In this document: in pieces, positions 24,698 to 32,981 of the stretch
Layout of the letters: each line of letters begins with the position of its first letter
Numbering within the stretch: the stretch's first letter is position 1
The notes under the pieces: model-generated
Told to the model about the DNA's origin: nothing
Seen by the model: only the letters and a program-made list of their open reading frames with translations
Database searches by the model: none
Position numbers and translations under genes: made by a program
NCBI RefSeq assembly: GCF_008386695.1
Contig: NZ_VUOC01000002.1
Coordinates: forward strand, 426,481 to 490,480
Source of the DNA: Chitinophaga agrisoli
Lineage (GTDB): Bacteria > Bacteroidota > Bacteroidia > Chitinophagales > Chitinophagaceae
Length of the DNA stretch: 64,000 nucleotides
Direction: 5' to 3'

Positions 24698-25189
24698 TTA
24701 TACGCCTGTGGTAGTGCTCCTCCGCTCCAACAGCAGCGTATCCCGCCATTGGCCGTTCATTTGCCCGATCTTCTCCCGGCGCCCTATCAACCGGAAACCG
24801 CATTTCCCGTGCAGCTTTACGCTGGCTGTATTTTCCGGGAATATGCCGGCCTGCAATGTCCAGAAACCGTTTTGCTCGCTGGCCGCTATAAGCGCATTCA
24901 GTAACAAGGTACCTGTACCTCTCCCCTGCGCTTCAGCAGATATGTACACGCTTACCTCCCCAACGCCGGCATACACGCATCTGCCGGATACCGGCGTAAG
25001 CGCGGCCCAGCCGAGTAGAACCTGGTGCTCGTCTATGGCTACAAGCCGGCAGGTTTTGACATGGGACCGATCCCATTCCTCCCATCCGGGTGCGGAAGTC
25101 TGGAAAGTGGCGTTGCCGGTGGCTATGCCGCTTTCATAGATGGCTTTTACCTGTGGCCAGTGAGCGGCCGTCATTGGAATGATCTGCAT
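24698..25189 (-). CDS. arsN1: GNAT N-acetyltransferase, ArsN1-like
   Basis: The 163-residue protein is a phosphinothricin-acetyltransferase-type GNAT. It begins with [27 protein letters not shown], contains the acetyl-CoA loop [19 protein letters not shown], and ends with [33 protein letters not shown]. ArsN1 proteins in ars operons detoxify organoarsenical arsinothricin by N-acetylation, so that is the most likely role given the position between arsM and acr3. The gene is 6 bp after arsM. The specificity between arsinothricin and phosphinothricin is not visible from sequence. Confidence 0.85.
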   Translation of the reverse strand: MQIIPMTAAHWPQVKAIYESGIATGNATFQTSAPGWEEWDRSHVKTCRLVAIDEHQVLLGWAALTPVSGRCVYAGVGEVSVYISAEAQGRGTGTLLLNALIAASEQNGFWTLQAGIFPENTASVKLHGKCGFRLIGRREKIGQMNGQWRDTLLLERRSTTTGV

Positions 25190-25195
25190 AATGAA

Positions 25196-26041
25196 TTATT
25201 TACAACAGTCAGGCCCGCAGCATGTTTGAGCCGCAGCAGGTTTTTCTGCGTATACGGTAACGCTGTAGATACCTGTGTCTGTGGCCCTGAACTGCGCAAT
25301 CTCTTCCGCGCCCAGATACCCGGCCAGTATATCATCAGGAATGGTGATCAGTTTCTCCTTCTGGATGGTGATGTCCGTAAAGCCATTACCTGTTATTAAG
25401 CGCAGGTACGCTTCCTTTTGGATAGCGCCGGATACACAACCAGCATACATCTCTGCGGCAGCCTGTATTGCAGGCGGCAGCTCTCCCTGCAGTACAATAT
25501 CAGAAATACTGAAATGGCCGCCTGGTTTCAGGACACGGAAGATCTCCTTAAATACGCCGTCTTTATTGGGTACCAGGTTCAGCACACAGTTGCTGACGAT
25601 CACGTCTGCTGTATTAGCAGTCACCGGTATGTGCTCAATATCTCCCTGGCGGAACTCCACGTTGTTAAATTGTAGCTTCTCCGCATTTTCCCGGGCTTTA
25701 TTGATCATAGCCGGAGTAAAATCTATGCCGATGACCTTACCGGTTTCTCCTGTTTCCCGCCGGGCAATAAAGCAGTCATTGCCGGCGCCGGAGCCCAGGT
25801 CTATTACGGTATCTCCCTTCTTAATATGGGCAAACTGTGTAGGCAGGCCGCAGCCCAGGCCCAGGTCCGCATCCGGGTTATAACCTTCCAGCGTGGAATA
25901 GTCATCACTCATGATGTTGTATACCTCGGTGGAGCAACCACCGGCGCCGCAACAGGAGGCCTGGTTAGCTGCTTTATCCTGTAAAGCGATCTCGCTGTAC
26001 TTCTGTTGCACCATCTCCTTTAATTGTTGATCAGTAGCCAT
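25196..26041 (-). CDS. arsM: Arsenite S-adenosylmethionine methyltransferase
   Basis: ArsM methylates trivalent arsenic with SAM. The SAM-binding motif is at residues 80-90 (IDLGSGAGNDC), with GIDFTPAMINKARENA after it. The three conserved As(III)-binding Cys are Cys64 (GLGCGLP), Cys152 (SNCVLNLVPNK) and Cys202 (YAGCVSGA). Additional Cys residues near the N-terminus (SCCGAGGCS) and a CC..CC tail are characteristic of long ArsM forms. An ArsR-type dyad lies about 27-42 bp upstream of the start, inside the arsR-arsM gap. Confidence 0.95.
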   Translation of the reverse strand: MATDQQLKEMVQQKYSEIALQDKAANQASCCGAGGCSTEVYNIMSDDYSTLEGYNPDADLGLGCGLPTQFAHIKKGDTVIDLGSGAGNDCFIARRETGETGKVIGIDFTPAMINKARENAEKLQFNNVEFRQGDIEHIPVTANTADVIVSNCVLNLVPNKDGVFKEIFRVLKPGGHFSISDIVLQGELPPAIQAAAEMYAGCVSGAIQKEAYLRLITGNGFTDITIQKEKLITIPDDILAGYLGAEEIAQFRATDTGIYSVTVYAEKPAAAQTCCGPDCCK

Positions 26042-26067
26042 AACAGATGATAGTTTATTATCTTATT

Positions 26068-26083
26068 ATTGCAATATTGCGAT
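26068..26083. promoter_or_regulatory. Internal ArsR-type operator upstream of arsM
   Basis: ATTGCAATATTGCGAT contains the perfect palindrome GCAATATTGC (26071-26080). It resembles the site at 26451-26466 in 14 of 16 positions and lies in the 60-bp gap between arsR and arsM, which suggests a second regulated promoter. Confidence 0.7.
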
Positions 26084-26101
26084 GAATTCAGACAAAAAAT
26101 T

Positions 26102-26431
26102 TTAACAGCAGGAGCCGTCCAGGTTTACGTCTTTAAAGAAAGCGGAAAATAGCTGCTGGTATTGTTTCCAGATTTTAGGATCAATACAATAGCAAACGCT
26201 GGCGCCTTCTATAGTGCCCTGGATAAGGCCGGCCGCTTTCAGCTCTTTGAGATGCTGAGAGGTGGTGGCCTGGGCCAGGCCCAGCTCATCTACCAGATCC
26301 CCGCATACGCAGGCGTTCTTTTTTACCAGGTACTGGAGAATGGCAATACGGGCAGGATGGGCAATCGCTTTTGCCATTTGGGCAATGTCGTTCTGTTGTT
26401 TTGTAAATAGGTCTGTTTTAGTGGCCCCCAT
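26102..26431 (-). CDS. arsR: ArsR/SmtB-family arsenic-responsive repressor
   Basis: The 109-residue winged-helix repressor has the metal motif Cys41-Val-Cys43-Gly (ACVCGDLV), the recognition helix [17 protein letters not shown] and the wing ([15 protein letters not shown]). Arsenite binding to the Cys pair releases it from DNA. Further Cys residues in the wing (CYC) and at the end (GSCC) may extend the site. It is the first gene of the minus-strand ars operon and has an operator in front of it. Confidence 0.94.
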   Translation of the reverse strand: MGATKTDLFTKQQNDIAQMAKAIAHPARIAILQYLVKKNACVCGDLVDELGLAQATTSQHLKELKAAGLIQGTIEGASVCYCIDPKIWKQYQQLFSAFFKDVNLDGSCC

Positions 26432-26450
26432 GATCTTATGCCATTACGTT

Positions 26451-26490
26451 ATCGCAATATTACGATTGACAAACGGAATTTCCAAAAATA
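26451..26490 (-). promoter_or_regulatory. ars operon promoter and operator
   Basis: On the minus strand a TATTTTTG -7 box (26490-26483) is followed by the near-palindrome ATCGCAATATTACGAT (plus-strand 26451-26466), which ends 19 bp before ATG 26431. The operator would sit over the start of transcription, as expected for repression by ArsR. Confidence 0.65.
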
Positions 26491-26660
26491 ATATTCCAAT
26501 CTATTACACCGGATACCTTTTATTTCGCAACCTGTTGAAATAGTTCCACATCAAAGCCTTGTAAGTGACGTTAATATGCCGGGCCTGCATATATCTACAG
26601 CTTAAAACATCCCCTCCTGTGCTGGCATGAATTTGGCCTGACATCTAAAAAGCACAAATC

Positions 26661-27176
26661 ATGGCTACATCAACGAAAACAAAAGAAGCAGTGATGCCCA
26701 ATGCACACTTGCATGAGTTATTTATAGATGAGCTTCGTGACATTCTCGGAGCGGAAAAACAATTGCTGAAAGGTCTCAAAAAGATGGAAAAGGCAGCCAC
26801 CAGCCCTTCGCTAAAAAGCGCTTTTGGAGAACACTACACTCAAACAGAAGGGCAAATTGAACGTTTAAAAGCGGCCTTTGAGTCCGTTGGTTCGCCGGCG
26901 CGGGCAAAAAAATGTAGGGCAATGGAAGGTTTACTGGGGGAAGCGGATGAAATAATTGAAAATTTTGAAGAAAGCAATGTACTCGATGCAGCGCTCATCT
27001 CCGCAGCCCAAAAGGTAGAACACTACGAGATCGCAAGCTATGGTTGTTTGGTAACCTATGCTAAGCTAATGGAGCACACAGAAGCGGCAAACCTTCTTGC
27101 AGAAACCCTTGCCGAGGAAAAAGACACCGATAGCAAGCTTACTGAAATCGCAATGAGCGAAGTAAACGAAGGATAG
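26661..27176 (+). CDS. Ferritin-like DUF892 protein (YciE type)
   Basis: The 171-residue four-helix protein starts its domain with LHELFIDELRDILGAEKQLLKGLKKMEKAA and continues with FGEHYTQTEGQIERLKAAFESVG, AALISAAQKVEHYEIASYGCLVTYAKLM and LAETLAEEKDTDSKLTEIA. The Glu and His residues in ELRDILGAE, HYTQTEGQIE, KVEHYE and EEKDTD form the expected di-iron ligand set. Members are stress-induced in several bacteria, with no assigned reaction. The gene stands alone between the ars promoter and a terminator. Confidence 0.9.
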   Translation: MATSTKTKEAVMPNAHLHELFIDELRDILGAEKQLLKGLKKMEKAATSPSLKSAFGEHYTQTEGQIERLKAAFESVGSPARAKKCRAMEGLLGEADEIIENFEESNVLDAALISAAQKVEHYEIASYGCLVTYAKLMEHTEAANLLAETLAEEKDTDSKLTEIAMSEVNEG

Positions 27177-27188
27177 TTTATCTATATA

Positions 27189-27220
27189 CACCCTGGCTTA
27201 ACGCCAGGGTGCTTTATTTC
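27189..27220. terminator. Terminator after the YciE-like gene
   Basis: CACCCTGGC (27189-27197), a 5-nt loop and GCCAGGGTG (27203-27211), followed by GCTTTATTTCTT, form a typical intrinsic terminator between two convergent units. Confidence 0.8.
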
Positions 27221-27254
27221 TTAGGAATAAGTGTACTATATTACTGTTTCCCCA

Positions 27255-29246
27255 CTACTTTACGGGTAGATATACATAAAAGCATGCCCCTTTTCCCGGC
27301 GTACCCTTTGCCCTTATAAATCCGGAATGGCTTTCAACTATCTTTCTGCATATGGACAAACCGATACCAGTGCCCTCGTATTGGGACCTCCCATGTAGCC
27401 GTTGAAAGATAGAGAAAATAAGCTCCTCGTGCTCTGAATCGAATCCTATCCCATTATCCTGGAATGACAGCTCTATATACTCGTTCTTCGTAAGATGTTC
27501 AGGAGGGCTTTGTAGCTGCTGTTTAGCCACCAGCTGAGATTTGATTTGGATAAGGGGTTTTTTATCGCTGAATTTTAACGCATTTCCGATCAGGTTTGCA
27601 AACAACTGTGTGATCTGATCGGGATAAACCTCAATGGACGGAAGCGGATCGTTGATGATTGTTGCGTGCTTCTCCTGGATCAACAGTTCGAAATCAAAAA
27701 GCACCGTTTCAAGTACCATATTGAGATCTGTATAGATCTTATTTCCTTTCTCTTTTCCCAGGCGGCTGTAATCCAGTAATGAATTGATAAGCGCCCTCAT
27801 CCTTGCGGTTGATATTTTGATCTTCTCAAAATAGCGTTCCATCATTTTTTTGTCATGCAGATTGTGCTGAATAATGTCTGCAAATGTCTGAATCTTACGC
27901 AGGGGTTCCTGCAGGTCATGGGAGGCTATATAGGCAAACTGCTCCAATTCCAGATTTTGCCTTTCCAGCATTATTATGTATTCCCGCATTTTATCATCTG
28001 CAAGTTTACGTTCAGTCAAATCCCTTGTCACCTTTGAAAAACCCAAAATATTACCATTCAGGTCATGGAGGGCAGTTATTGTGATGCTACCCCAGAACTT
28101 GCTACCGTCCTTTCTTACCCTCCACCCCTCGTGGGTGGCTTTTCCGGTAGTGATTGCCTGGTTTATGAGCTTTTGAGGTAATCCTTCCGCTTTGTCCTTA
28201 TCCGTATAAAATATCCGGAAGTTGGTCCCTATGATCTCCGTTGCTTTGTATCCTTTTATTTTTTCCGCACCGGCATTCCAGTTAAGTATGTTACCATTTT
28301 CATCCAGTAGGATAATGGCGTAATCCTGTACTTCTGCTATCATCTGATGATAACGTTCTTCACTCTTCTGCAGCTCGTCATTGCGTTGCTGAAGCTCGCT
28401 TGATGTCTGCTGCAGGTCATCTATCAGATTCTTTTTTTCGGTCAGGTCACGGGTAACCTTTGAGAAACCAATAATGGATCCATCGTCGGCGTGCAGCGCT
28501 GTTATCGTAATACTTCCCCAGAACCTGCTACCGTCCTTCCTAACCCGCCATCCTTCGTCCACAGCTGATCCGTTGTCGATGGCCTGCTGCCTGAGCCTGT
28601 CAGGACGGCCATCGATCCTGTCCTGTAATTGATAGAATATGCGGAAATTTTTCCCTATTATTTCTTCCGCTTTATATCCTTTGATCCTTTCGGCTCCCAG
28701 GTTCCAGCTCATGATATCCCCGTCGGGACTCAACAGGATAATGGCATAATCCCGCACTTCACTGACCATTTTATGGTATTGCTCTTCGCTTTTCCGCAGG
28801 GCTTCATTTCTTTTTGCGAGCGTTTCTGCAGCTGTCTTCAGCTCATAGTCCGTATCTCTTTTAGCGGTGAGATCACGTGTGATCTCCGTAAAATTGACAA
28901 TAGCTCCGTGCGAGTCATGAAGTGCTGTTATTACCGTGCTTCCCCAGAATCTGCTGCCGTCTTTCCGCATCCGCCACCCTTCATGCGTAACGTTACCATG
29001 CTGCTTCGCTTTCTCAATTAATTTTTCCGGAAGTTTATTTCTCTGGTCGGCCGGCATGTAAAACTGTCTAAAGCTCTTTCCAATGATCTCGTCCGTTTTG
29101 TACCCCTTGATCCTTTCAGCCCCTACATTCCAGTTTATAACATCTCCATTAACATTCAAAAGGATGATCGCATAATCTTGTAATTCAGTGACCATTTTTG
29201 GGCCCGCTCCTGCAAAATGTGGTATATTATCAATTGAGCTCATCAA
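27255..29246 (-). CDS. Sensor histidine kinase with three repeated PAS domains
   Basis: The 663-residue cytoplasmic kinase lacks membrane helices. Three PAS/PAC units (about residues 20-130, 157-270 and 305-420) are very alike: each has DYAIILL, a W-N-x-GAE-IKGYK motif, EIIG, EGWRxRKDGSxFWGS and TRDLT. A coiled coil leads into the HisKA dimerisation helix with His443 in ASHDLQEPLRKIQ, then HATPase motifs (NLIGNALKFSD, DNGIGFD, GTGIGLSICRKIVE). The layout resembles bacteriophytochrome-like kinases without the chromophore domain. Its start overlaps the stop of the response regulator gene by 4 bp (ATGA), so the two are translationally coupled. Confidence 0.94.
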   Translation of the reverse strand: MMSSIDNIPHFAGAGPKMVTELQDYAIILLNVNGDVINWNVGAERIKGYKTDEIIGKSFRQFYMPADQRNKLPEKLIEKAKQHGNVTHEGWRMRKDGSRFWGSTVITALHDSHGAIVNFTEITRDLTAKRDTDYELKTAAETLAKRNEALRKSEEQYHKMVSEVRDYAIILLSPDGDIMSWNLGAERIKGYKAEEIIGKNFRIFYQLQDRIDGRPDRLRQQAIDNGSAVDEGWRVRKDGSRFWGSITITALHADDGSIIGFSKVTRDLTEKKNLIDDLQQTSSELQQRNDELQKSEERYHQMIAEVQDYAIILLDENGNILNWNAGAEKIKGYKATEIIGTNFRIFYTDKDKAEGLPQKLINQAITTGKATHEGWRVRKDGSKFWGSITITALHDLNGNILGFSKVTRDLTERKLADDKMREYIIMLERQNLELEQFAYIASHDLQEPLRKIQTFADIIQHNLHDKKMMERYFEKIKISTARMRALINSLLDYSRLGKEKGNKIYTDLNMVLETVLFDFELLIQEKHATIINDPLPSIEVYPDQITQLFANLIGNALKFSDKKPLIQIKSQLVAKQQLQSPPEHLTKNEYIELSFQDNGIGFDSEHEELIFSIFQRLHGRSQYEGTGIGLSICRKIVESHSGFIRAKGTPGKGACFYVYLPVK

Positions 29247-29641
29247 TTATGTTTAAAGATTGAAACAAGCGCCTCTATTAACGAGGAAAAACCGGTGGGT
29301 TTAACCAGGTAATGGGCCGCGCCAATTTCGCTACATTTTTGAATTATTTTTGTTTCGCCTGATGTGGAGTACATTATTACCCTGGATTTTCTCAGATGAT
29401 CCAGCTGTTTGATCTGTGACAGGCATTCCAGGCCATTCAGCTTAGGCATGTTAAGATCCAGAAAGATGTAGTCCGGTACAAATGAAACATCCTTTTTTAA
29501 TTTATCCATGGCCTCCAGGCTGTCACTCAGCGCAGTACAAACAATGTCTTTATCAACTTCCTTCAATGCCATAATAAGGATTTCCTGATCATCCGGGTCA
29601 TCATCCACCATTAAAACTATTTGCTTACTTTCTTTCGCCAT
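29243..29641 (-). CDS. Rcp1-type single-domain response regulator
   Basis: A lone receiver domain of about 132 residues with the acidic cluster VDDDPDDQE (residues 12-20), phospho-acceptor Asp62 in FLDLNMPKLNG, and Ser/Thr and Lys in MYSTSG and LVKPTG. There is no output domain, as in cyanobacterial Rcp1 partners of phytochrome-like kinases. ATG 29641 (MAKES) begins the usual beta strand; an in-frame start at 29695 would add 18 residues. It precedes the triple-PAS kinase in one operon and is probably its phosphate acceptor or a relay. Confidence 0.9.
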   Translation of the reverse strand: MAKESKQIVLMVDDDPDDQEILIMALKEVDKDIVCTALSDSLEAMDKLKKDVSFVPDYIFLDLNMPKLNGLECLSQIKQLDHLRKSRVIMYSTSGETKIIQKCSEIGAAHYLVKPTGFSSLIEALVSIFKHN

Positions 29642-30111
29642 AGAGATTAATGTGGGCTGAGATGAATATAACGTGTTCCTTACCATATCGTCCATATGCC
29701 ATGCGGTTTGCTAAGTTCGTCAACTTGGTGGCGTCATAGGCGGTGACAGCCTCTGCCGTAGTTCTTACAGCCATTTTTATGCACTTGCCGGTCCTTATAA
29801 TACCTGGTTTTAATTCCTACAATAAAAACCATGCCATAGCGGTTTCGGCAGCTATTCATTTTGGTAACCCGCCAGATCGCGGCTCTTTCAGGCCGCCGGC
29901 ATAATGCGCATTTTTTGAATGGTCGGAAATAACACAATACTGGTAGCCTTTTTGTTGAAAGGTTACGAAGCCGGTAGGCGGCGCCGGAAAGTAAATGCGA
30001 AAGCCGTTCATCCTGTCCGTGTAGTAATAACAGTTCTGCAAATAGCTCAAACTGCCGGCTTATTTCCCTGTTGGATATTAAATGAGCAGATATTTTAGGC
30101 TGTCATGGTTG
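29642..30111. other. 470-bp region without a convincing gene
   Basis: Two short minus-strand frames occur here (29734-29937 and 29856-30050). They overlap each other in different frames, and the second relies on a TTG start. The second has protein-like composition (DRMNGFRIYFPAPPTGFVTFQQKGYQY), so a decayed or very small gene cannot be excluded. The promoter for the regulator-kinase operon should lie at the left end. No hairpin or repeat stands out. Confidence 0.4.
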
Positions 30112-30531
30112 TTATACTTGCAGCAAATCCAATGTTTTTGAATCTTTTTCACCCAGGTAAAACCTGTCCAGTACATCCTGGAAACACTTATCAGCCCCCT
30201 CAACACTGGCGAAAAGGGTCATTGAGGAGCGAAGTTTCAGGTCGTCCGGGCTACCGAAGATCTCGTGCGCAGTTTTATTGTAATGAGTCAACAACGCCTG
30301 ACAAATACTGATCAGGCGCTGGCCCAATACAGGATGATTCAAATAACTGGCCGCCTCCTCCAGATCCTTTATACCATAGTAACTGGACATTTCGCTAAAA
30401 CCAAGGCCTTTAAACTGGGGGAAAATATACCACATCCAATGTCCCCACTTTCTACCCTCCAGCACTTCGTCGTACGCAGCGGTGTAGGAGCTCTCCTGGG
30501 CCTTTATAAATCTATTCAGATCTTCTATCAT
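30112..30531 (-). CDS. DUF1810 family protein
   Basis: The 139-residue protein matches the DUF1810 family throughout: LNRFIKAQE near the N-terminus, GRKWGHWMWYIFPQFKGLG, EMSSYYGIKDLEEAASYLNHPVLGQRL, HEIFGSPDDLKLRSSMTLFASV and CFQDVLDRFY. It is a cytosolic helical protein of unknown function. The gene is divergent from the LigD-like gene across a gap of 140 bp. Confidence 0.92.
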   Translation of the reverse strand: MIEDLNRFIKAQESSYTAAYDEVLEGRKWGHWMWYIFPQFKGLGFSEMSSYYGIKDLEEAASYLNHPVLGQRLISICQALLTHYNKTAHEIFGSPDDLKLRSSMTLFASVEGADKCFQDVLDRFYLGEKDSKTLDLLQV

Positions 30532-30671
30532 GTAAAGTTGTTAGTTATTTGAATAAGACAATTTACGCAACTGCTGAACCTGTCTGGTAAACCCGCTTTA
30601 AAGAGAAGCCTAAATTTCATGCCAGCTGCCTCTCCGTACTGCACAGGCATGATTTTTTGGGATGTTGCCAT

Positions 30672-32291
30672 ATGGGACTGCAGGAATACAAACAAAAACG
30701 CACCTTCGCCAAAACACCTGAGCCCACCGGCGGAAAAGCAAACGACGGCGGACTGCATTTTGTAATACAAAAGCATGCAGCCTCCCACCTGCACTATGAT
30801 TTCAGACTGGAGATGCGTGGAGTATTGAAGAGCTGGGCGGTGCCAAAGGGCCCTTCACTTGACCCGGAGGTGAAGCGGCTGGCCATGCTTGTTGAAGATC
30901 ATCCCTATGATTATAAGGATTTTGAAGGTATCATTCCGGAAGGAAACTATGGCGCCGGAACAGTTATCATATGGGATGAAGGCGCCTACGAACCGCTTGA
31001 AAAAGGACTAACAAAAAAAGAACAGGAAAAGATCCTGCTCAAAGGCTTCTTCGGCGGTTCATTAAAGATCAGGATGCACGGCCATAAGCTGAAAGGCGAA
31101 TTTGCGCTGGTACGAACGCAGGGCCGCGGTGAGAACGCGTGGCTGCTTATCAAACACAAGGACCGCTACGCAAGGAAAACAGATATCACCGAAAAAGATA
31201 CATCTGTTGTATCAAAAAAGACGATCGAACAGATGGCCGCCAGCAAAACTGCCGCCAGGTGGGAAAGTAACCGCAATAGCGACGGATCATTAAAAGACCG
31301 CCAGCGGTCAAAAAAAAAGCCCACCATGGCCGGAAGCAACTGGCCAGAGCTGGAAGCGATCCCTATTGAGAACGAAGCTGATTTTGATATTGACGGCTGT
31401 ACTATCAAGATCAACAATATTGACCGGCAGGTATGGAAAGATGTTACCAAAGCTGATCTGATCCAGTATTATCATAGCATAGCGCCATACCTGCTGCCCT
31501 ATTTGAAGGACCGGCCGCTGTCCCTGCACATCAAACCCCGCGGCGCCATGGCGCCCGATCTGTACATCAAGGACATGGAAGGCCGCCAGCCCGTCTGCGC
31601 TGATATCTTCCAGGACAAACGGCGGCATAAGAAAGCGGGCACACGGCCCGTTATAGACTATCTTGTCTGCAATAATGAGGCAACCCTGCTGTACATGATC
31701 AACCTGGGATGTATTGATGTTAATCCCTGGATGTCAAGAACCGCTACGCCGCAAGCGCCAGATTTTGTAAATATTGACCTGGACCCCTCCGGCAACGATT
31801 TTGAAAAAGTGATCGAAGTTGCGCGGGCGGCAAAAACAGTTTTATCCAAATGGAAGCTCAAAACAGTTGTAAAGACCAGCGGCAAAACGGGATTGCATAT
31901 CTACATACCCGTTACCGGTATTAGCTACCAACAGGCACGGCGGGCCGCCGAAACAATAGGTCAGGAGGTCCTGGCGCTGGTTCCCCGCATCGCAACTACC
32001 AATGTGAATAGATCCCAAAGAGGCAGCAAGGTTTTTATCGACCCCTCTCAGAATGATTATGCCGATACCCTGGCTGCTGCGTATACCGTACGGCCGAATT
32101 CGATCCCAACGGTATCTACGCCACTGAGCTGGGCGGAGGTCAGGAAAGGGCTTGATCCAAAACAGTTTACGATCTTCAATACCGGCGAGCGCGTTAAGAA
32201 AAAAGGCGACTTGTTTAAGAACGCTCTTAACGTGGCCTGGGCGAAATATAATACCGGCATGTTGAGGAAAAGGGTTTTTGACGTGATTTGA
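30672..32291 (+). CDS. ligD: LigD-like protein: 3'-phosphoesterase plus polymerase/primase, no ligase domain
   Basis: The protein belongs to bacterial Ku-dependent non-homologous end joining. Residues about 1-165 are the phosphoesterase domain, with metal ligands His35, His41, Asp43 and Arg45 in QKHAASHLHYDFRLE and a further His in VEDHPYDY. After a polar linker, residues about 230-539 are the AEP-type polymerase domain with FVNIDLDPSG (catalytic Asp pair), KTSGKTGLHIYIPV, RIATTNVNRSQRGSKVFIDPSQND and TVRPNSIPTVSTPLSW. The ATP-dependent ligase module that joins these in Pseudomonas LigD is absent. ATG 30672 was preferred to the TTG at 30657. No ku gene is seen in the window. Confidence 0.93.
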   Translation: MGLQEYKQKRTFAKTPEPTGGKANDGGLHFVIQKHAASHLHYDFRLEMRGVLKSWAVPKGPSLDPEVKRLAMLVEDHPYDYKDFEGIIPEGNYGAGTVIIWDEGAYEPLEKGLTKKEQEKILLKGFFGGSLKIRMHGHKLKGEFALVRTQGRGENAWLLIKHKDRYARKTDITEKDTSVVSKKTIEQMAASKTAARWESNRNSDGSLKDRQRSKKKPTMAGSNWPELEAIPIENEADFDIDGCTIKINNIDRQVWKDVTKADLIQYYHSIAPYLLPYLKDRPLSLHIKPRGAMAPDLYIKDMEGRQPVCADIFQDKRRHKKAGTRPVIDYLVCNNEATLLYMINLGCIDVNPWMSRTATPQAPDFVNIDLDPSGNDFEKVIEVARAAKTVLSKWKLKTVVKTSGKTGLHIYIPVTGISYQQARRAAETIGQEVLALVPRIATTNVNRSQRGSKVFIDPSQNDYADTLAAAYTVRPNSIPTVSTPLSWAEVRKGLDPKQFTIFNTGERVKKKGDLFKNALNVAWAKYNTGMLRKRVFDVI

Positions 32292-32334
32292 AGCGGGGAC
32301 ATGACATTTCCAGAATTTCTCCAGAATTGGCTGA

Positions 32335-32342
32335 TAAGTTTG
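32335..32342 (+). promoter_or_regulatory. Possible -7 box TAAGTTTG before the PAP2 gene
   Basis: TAAGTTTG is a full TAnnTTTG match. It ends 1 bp before ATG 32344, so if it is used the true start would be the ATG at 32365 (MHTYRN). The only -33 candidate is a TTTC 15 bp upstream, so support is weak. Confidence 0.35.
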
Positions 32343-32343
32343 T

Positions 32344-32976
32344 ATGGTAATGTCAGATCAAGATATGCATACTTACAGAAATCCAGTTTTGCTTGGTGCG
32401 CTTACGGCTTGCTTCCTTGTAAGCCTTTTACCTGTTGTGCATATACCTTTTTTCCAGGATATCGATGTGAATGTGTTGATCCTCATAAATTTATCGCGGA
32501 TCCATTCATTGGATGCTTTTTTCAACTTGGTTACCGATACTGCAGGTGCAGTAGGTATGCTAACGCCGTTGATCTTACTGTGCATTCCGCGCTTACGGAA
32601 AGCAGGGGTGTATGGCTTGATTGCCTATCTGGCTACCGCGCTGACAAGTAATGCATTAAAATATATATTGAATAGGCCGCGGCCATTTGCCACTTATCAC
32701 TTTATAGAAAAGATGACAAGCGGAGGCAGCCCGTCTTTTCCATCTGGCCATACAACAGATGCGTTTGTAACGGCTGGCGTGTTGAGTCTTGTTTTTCGCC
32801 GCTGGTATGTGACGGTTGTTGTGTATCTATGGGCCATCCTGGTGGCCTATTCCAGGATTGACCTGGGGGTACATTATCCCAGTGATGTATTGGCCGGGGC
32901 TGCGTTAGGGAGTATTGCCGCGGTGGTGTGTTATGGTGTTGAAGGATGGTTGATAAGAAAGCGGGAGGCGTTTTGA
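32344..32976 (+). CDS. PAP2 superfamily membrane phosphatase
   Basis: The 210-residue protein has about five or six membrane helices and the three PAP2 signatures: KYILNRPRPFATY (KxxxxxxRP), PSFPSGHTTDAF (PSGH) and YSRIDLGVHYPSDVLAG (SRxxxxxHxxxD). Relatives dephosphorylate undecaprenyl pyrophosphate or lipid phosphates at the periplasmic face. ATG 32344, 32350 and 32365 are all possible starts. It begins 52 bp after the LigD-like gene and converges with the GH78 gene, the two stops being 5 bp apart. Confidence 0.92.
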   Translation: MVMSDQDMHTYRNPVLLGALTACFLVSLLPVVHIPFFQDIDVNVLILINLSRIHSLDAFFNLVTDTAGAVGMLTPLILLCIPRLRKAGVYGLIAYLATALTSNALKYILNRPRPFATYHFIEKMTSGGSPSFPSGHTTDAFVTAGVLSLVFRRWYVTVVVYLWAILVAYSRIDLGVHYPSDVLAGAALGSIAAVVCYGVEGWLIRKREAF

Positions 32977-32981
32977 CCTCC

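Noticed and set aside
29734-30050. Two small minus-strand genes between the response regulator and DUF1810 genes
   Set aside because: They overlap in different frames, rely on poor starts and show no motif; noted only as a region.
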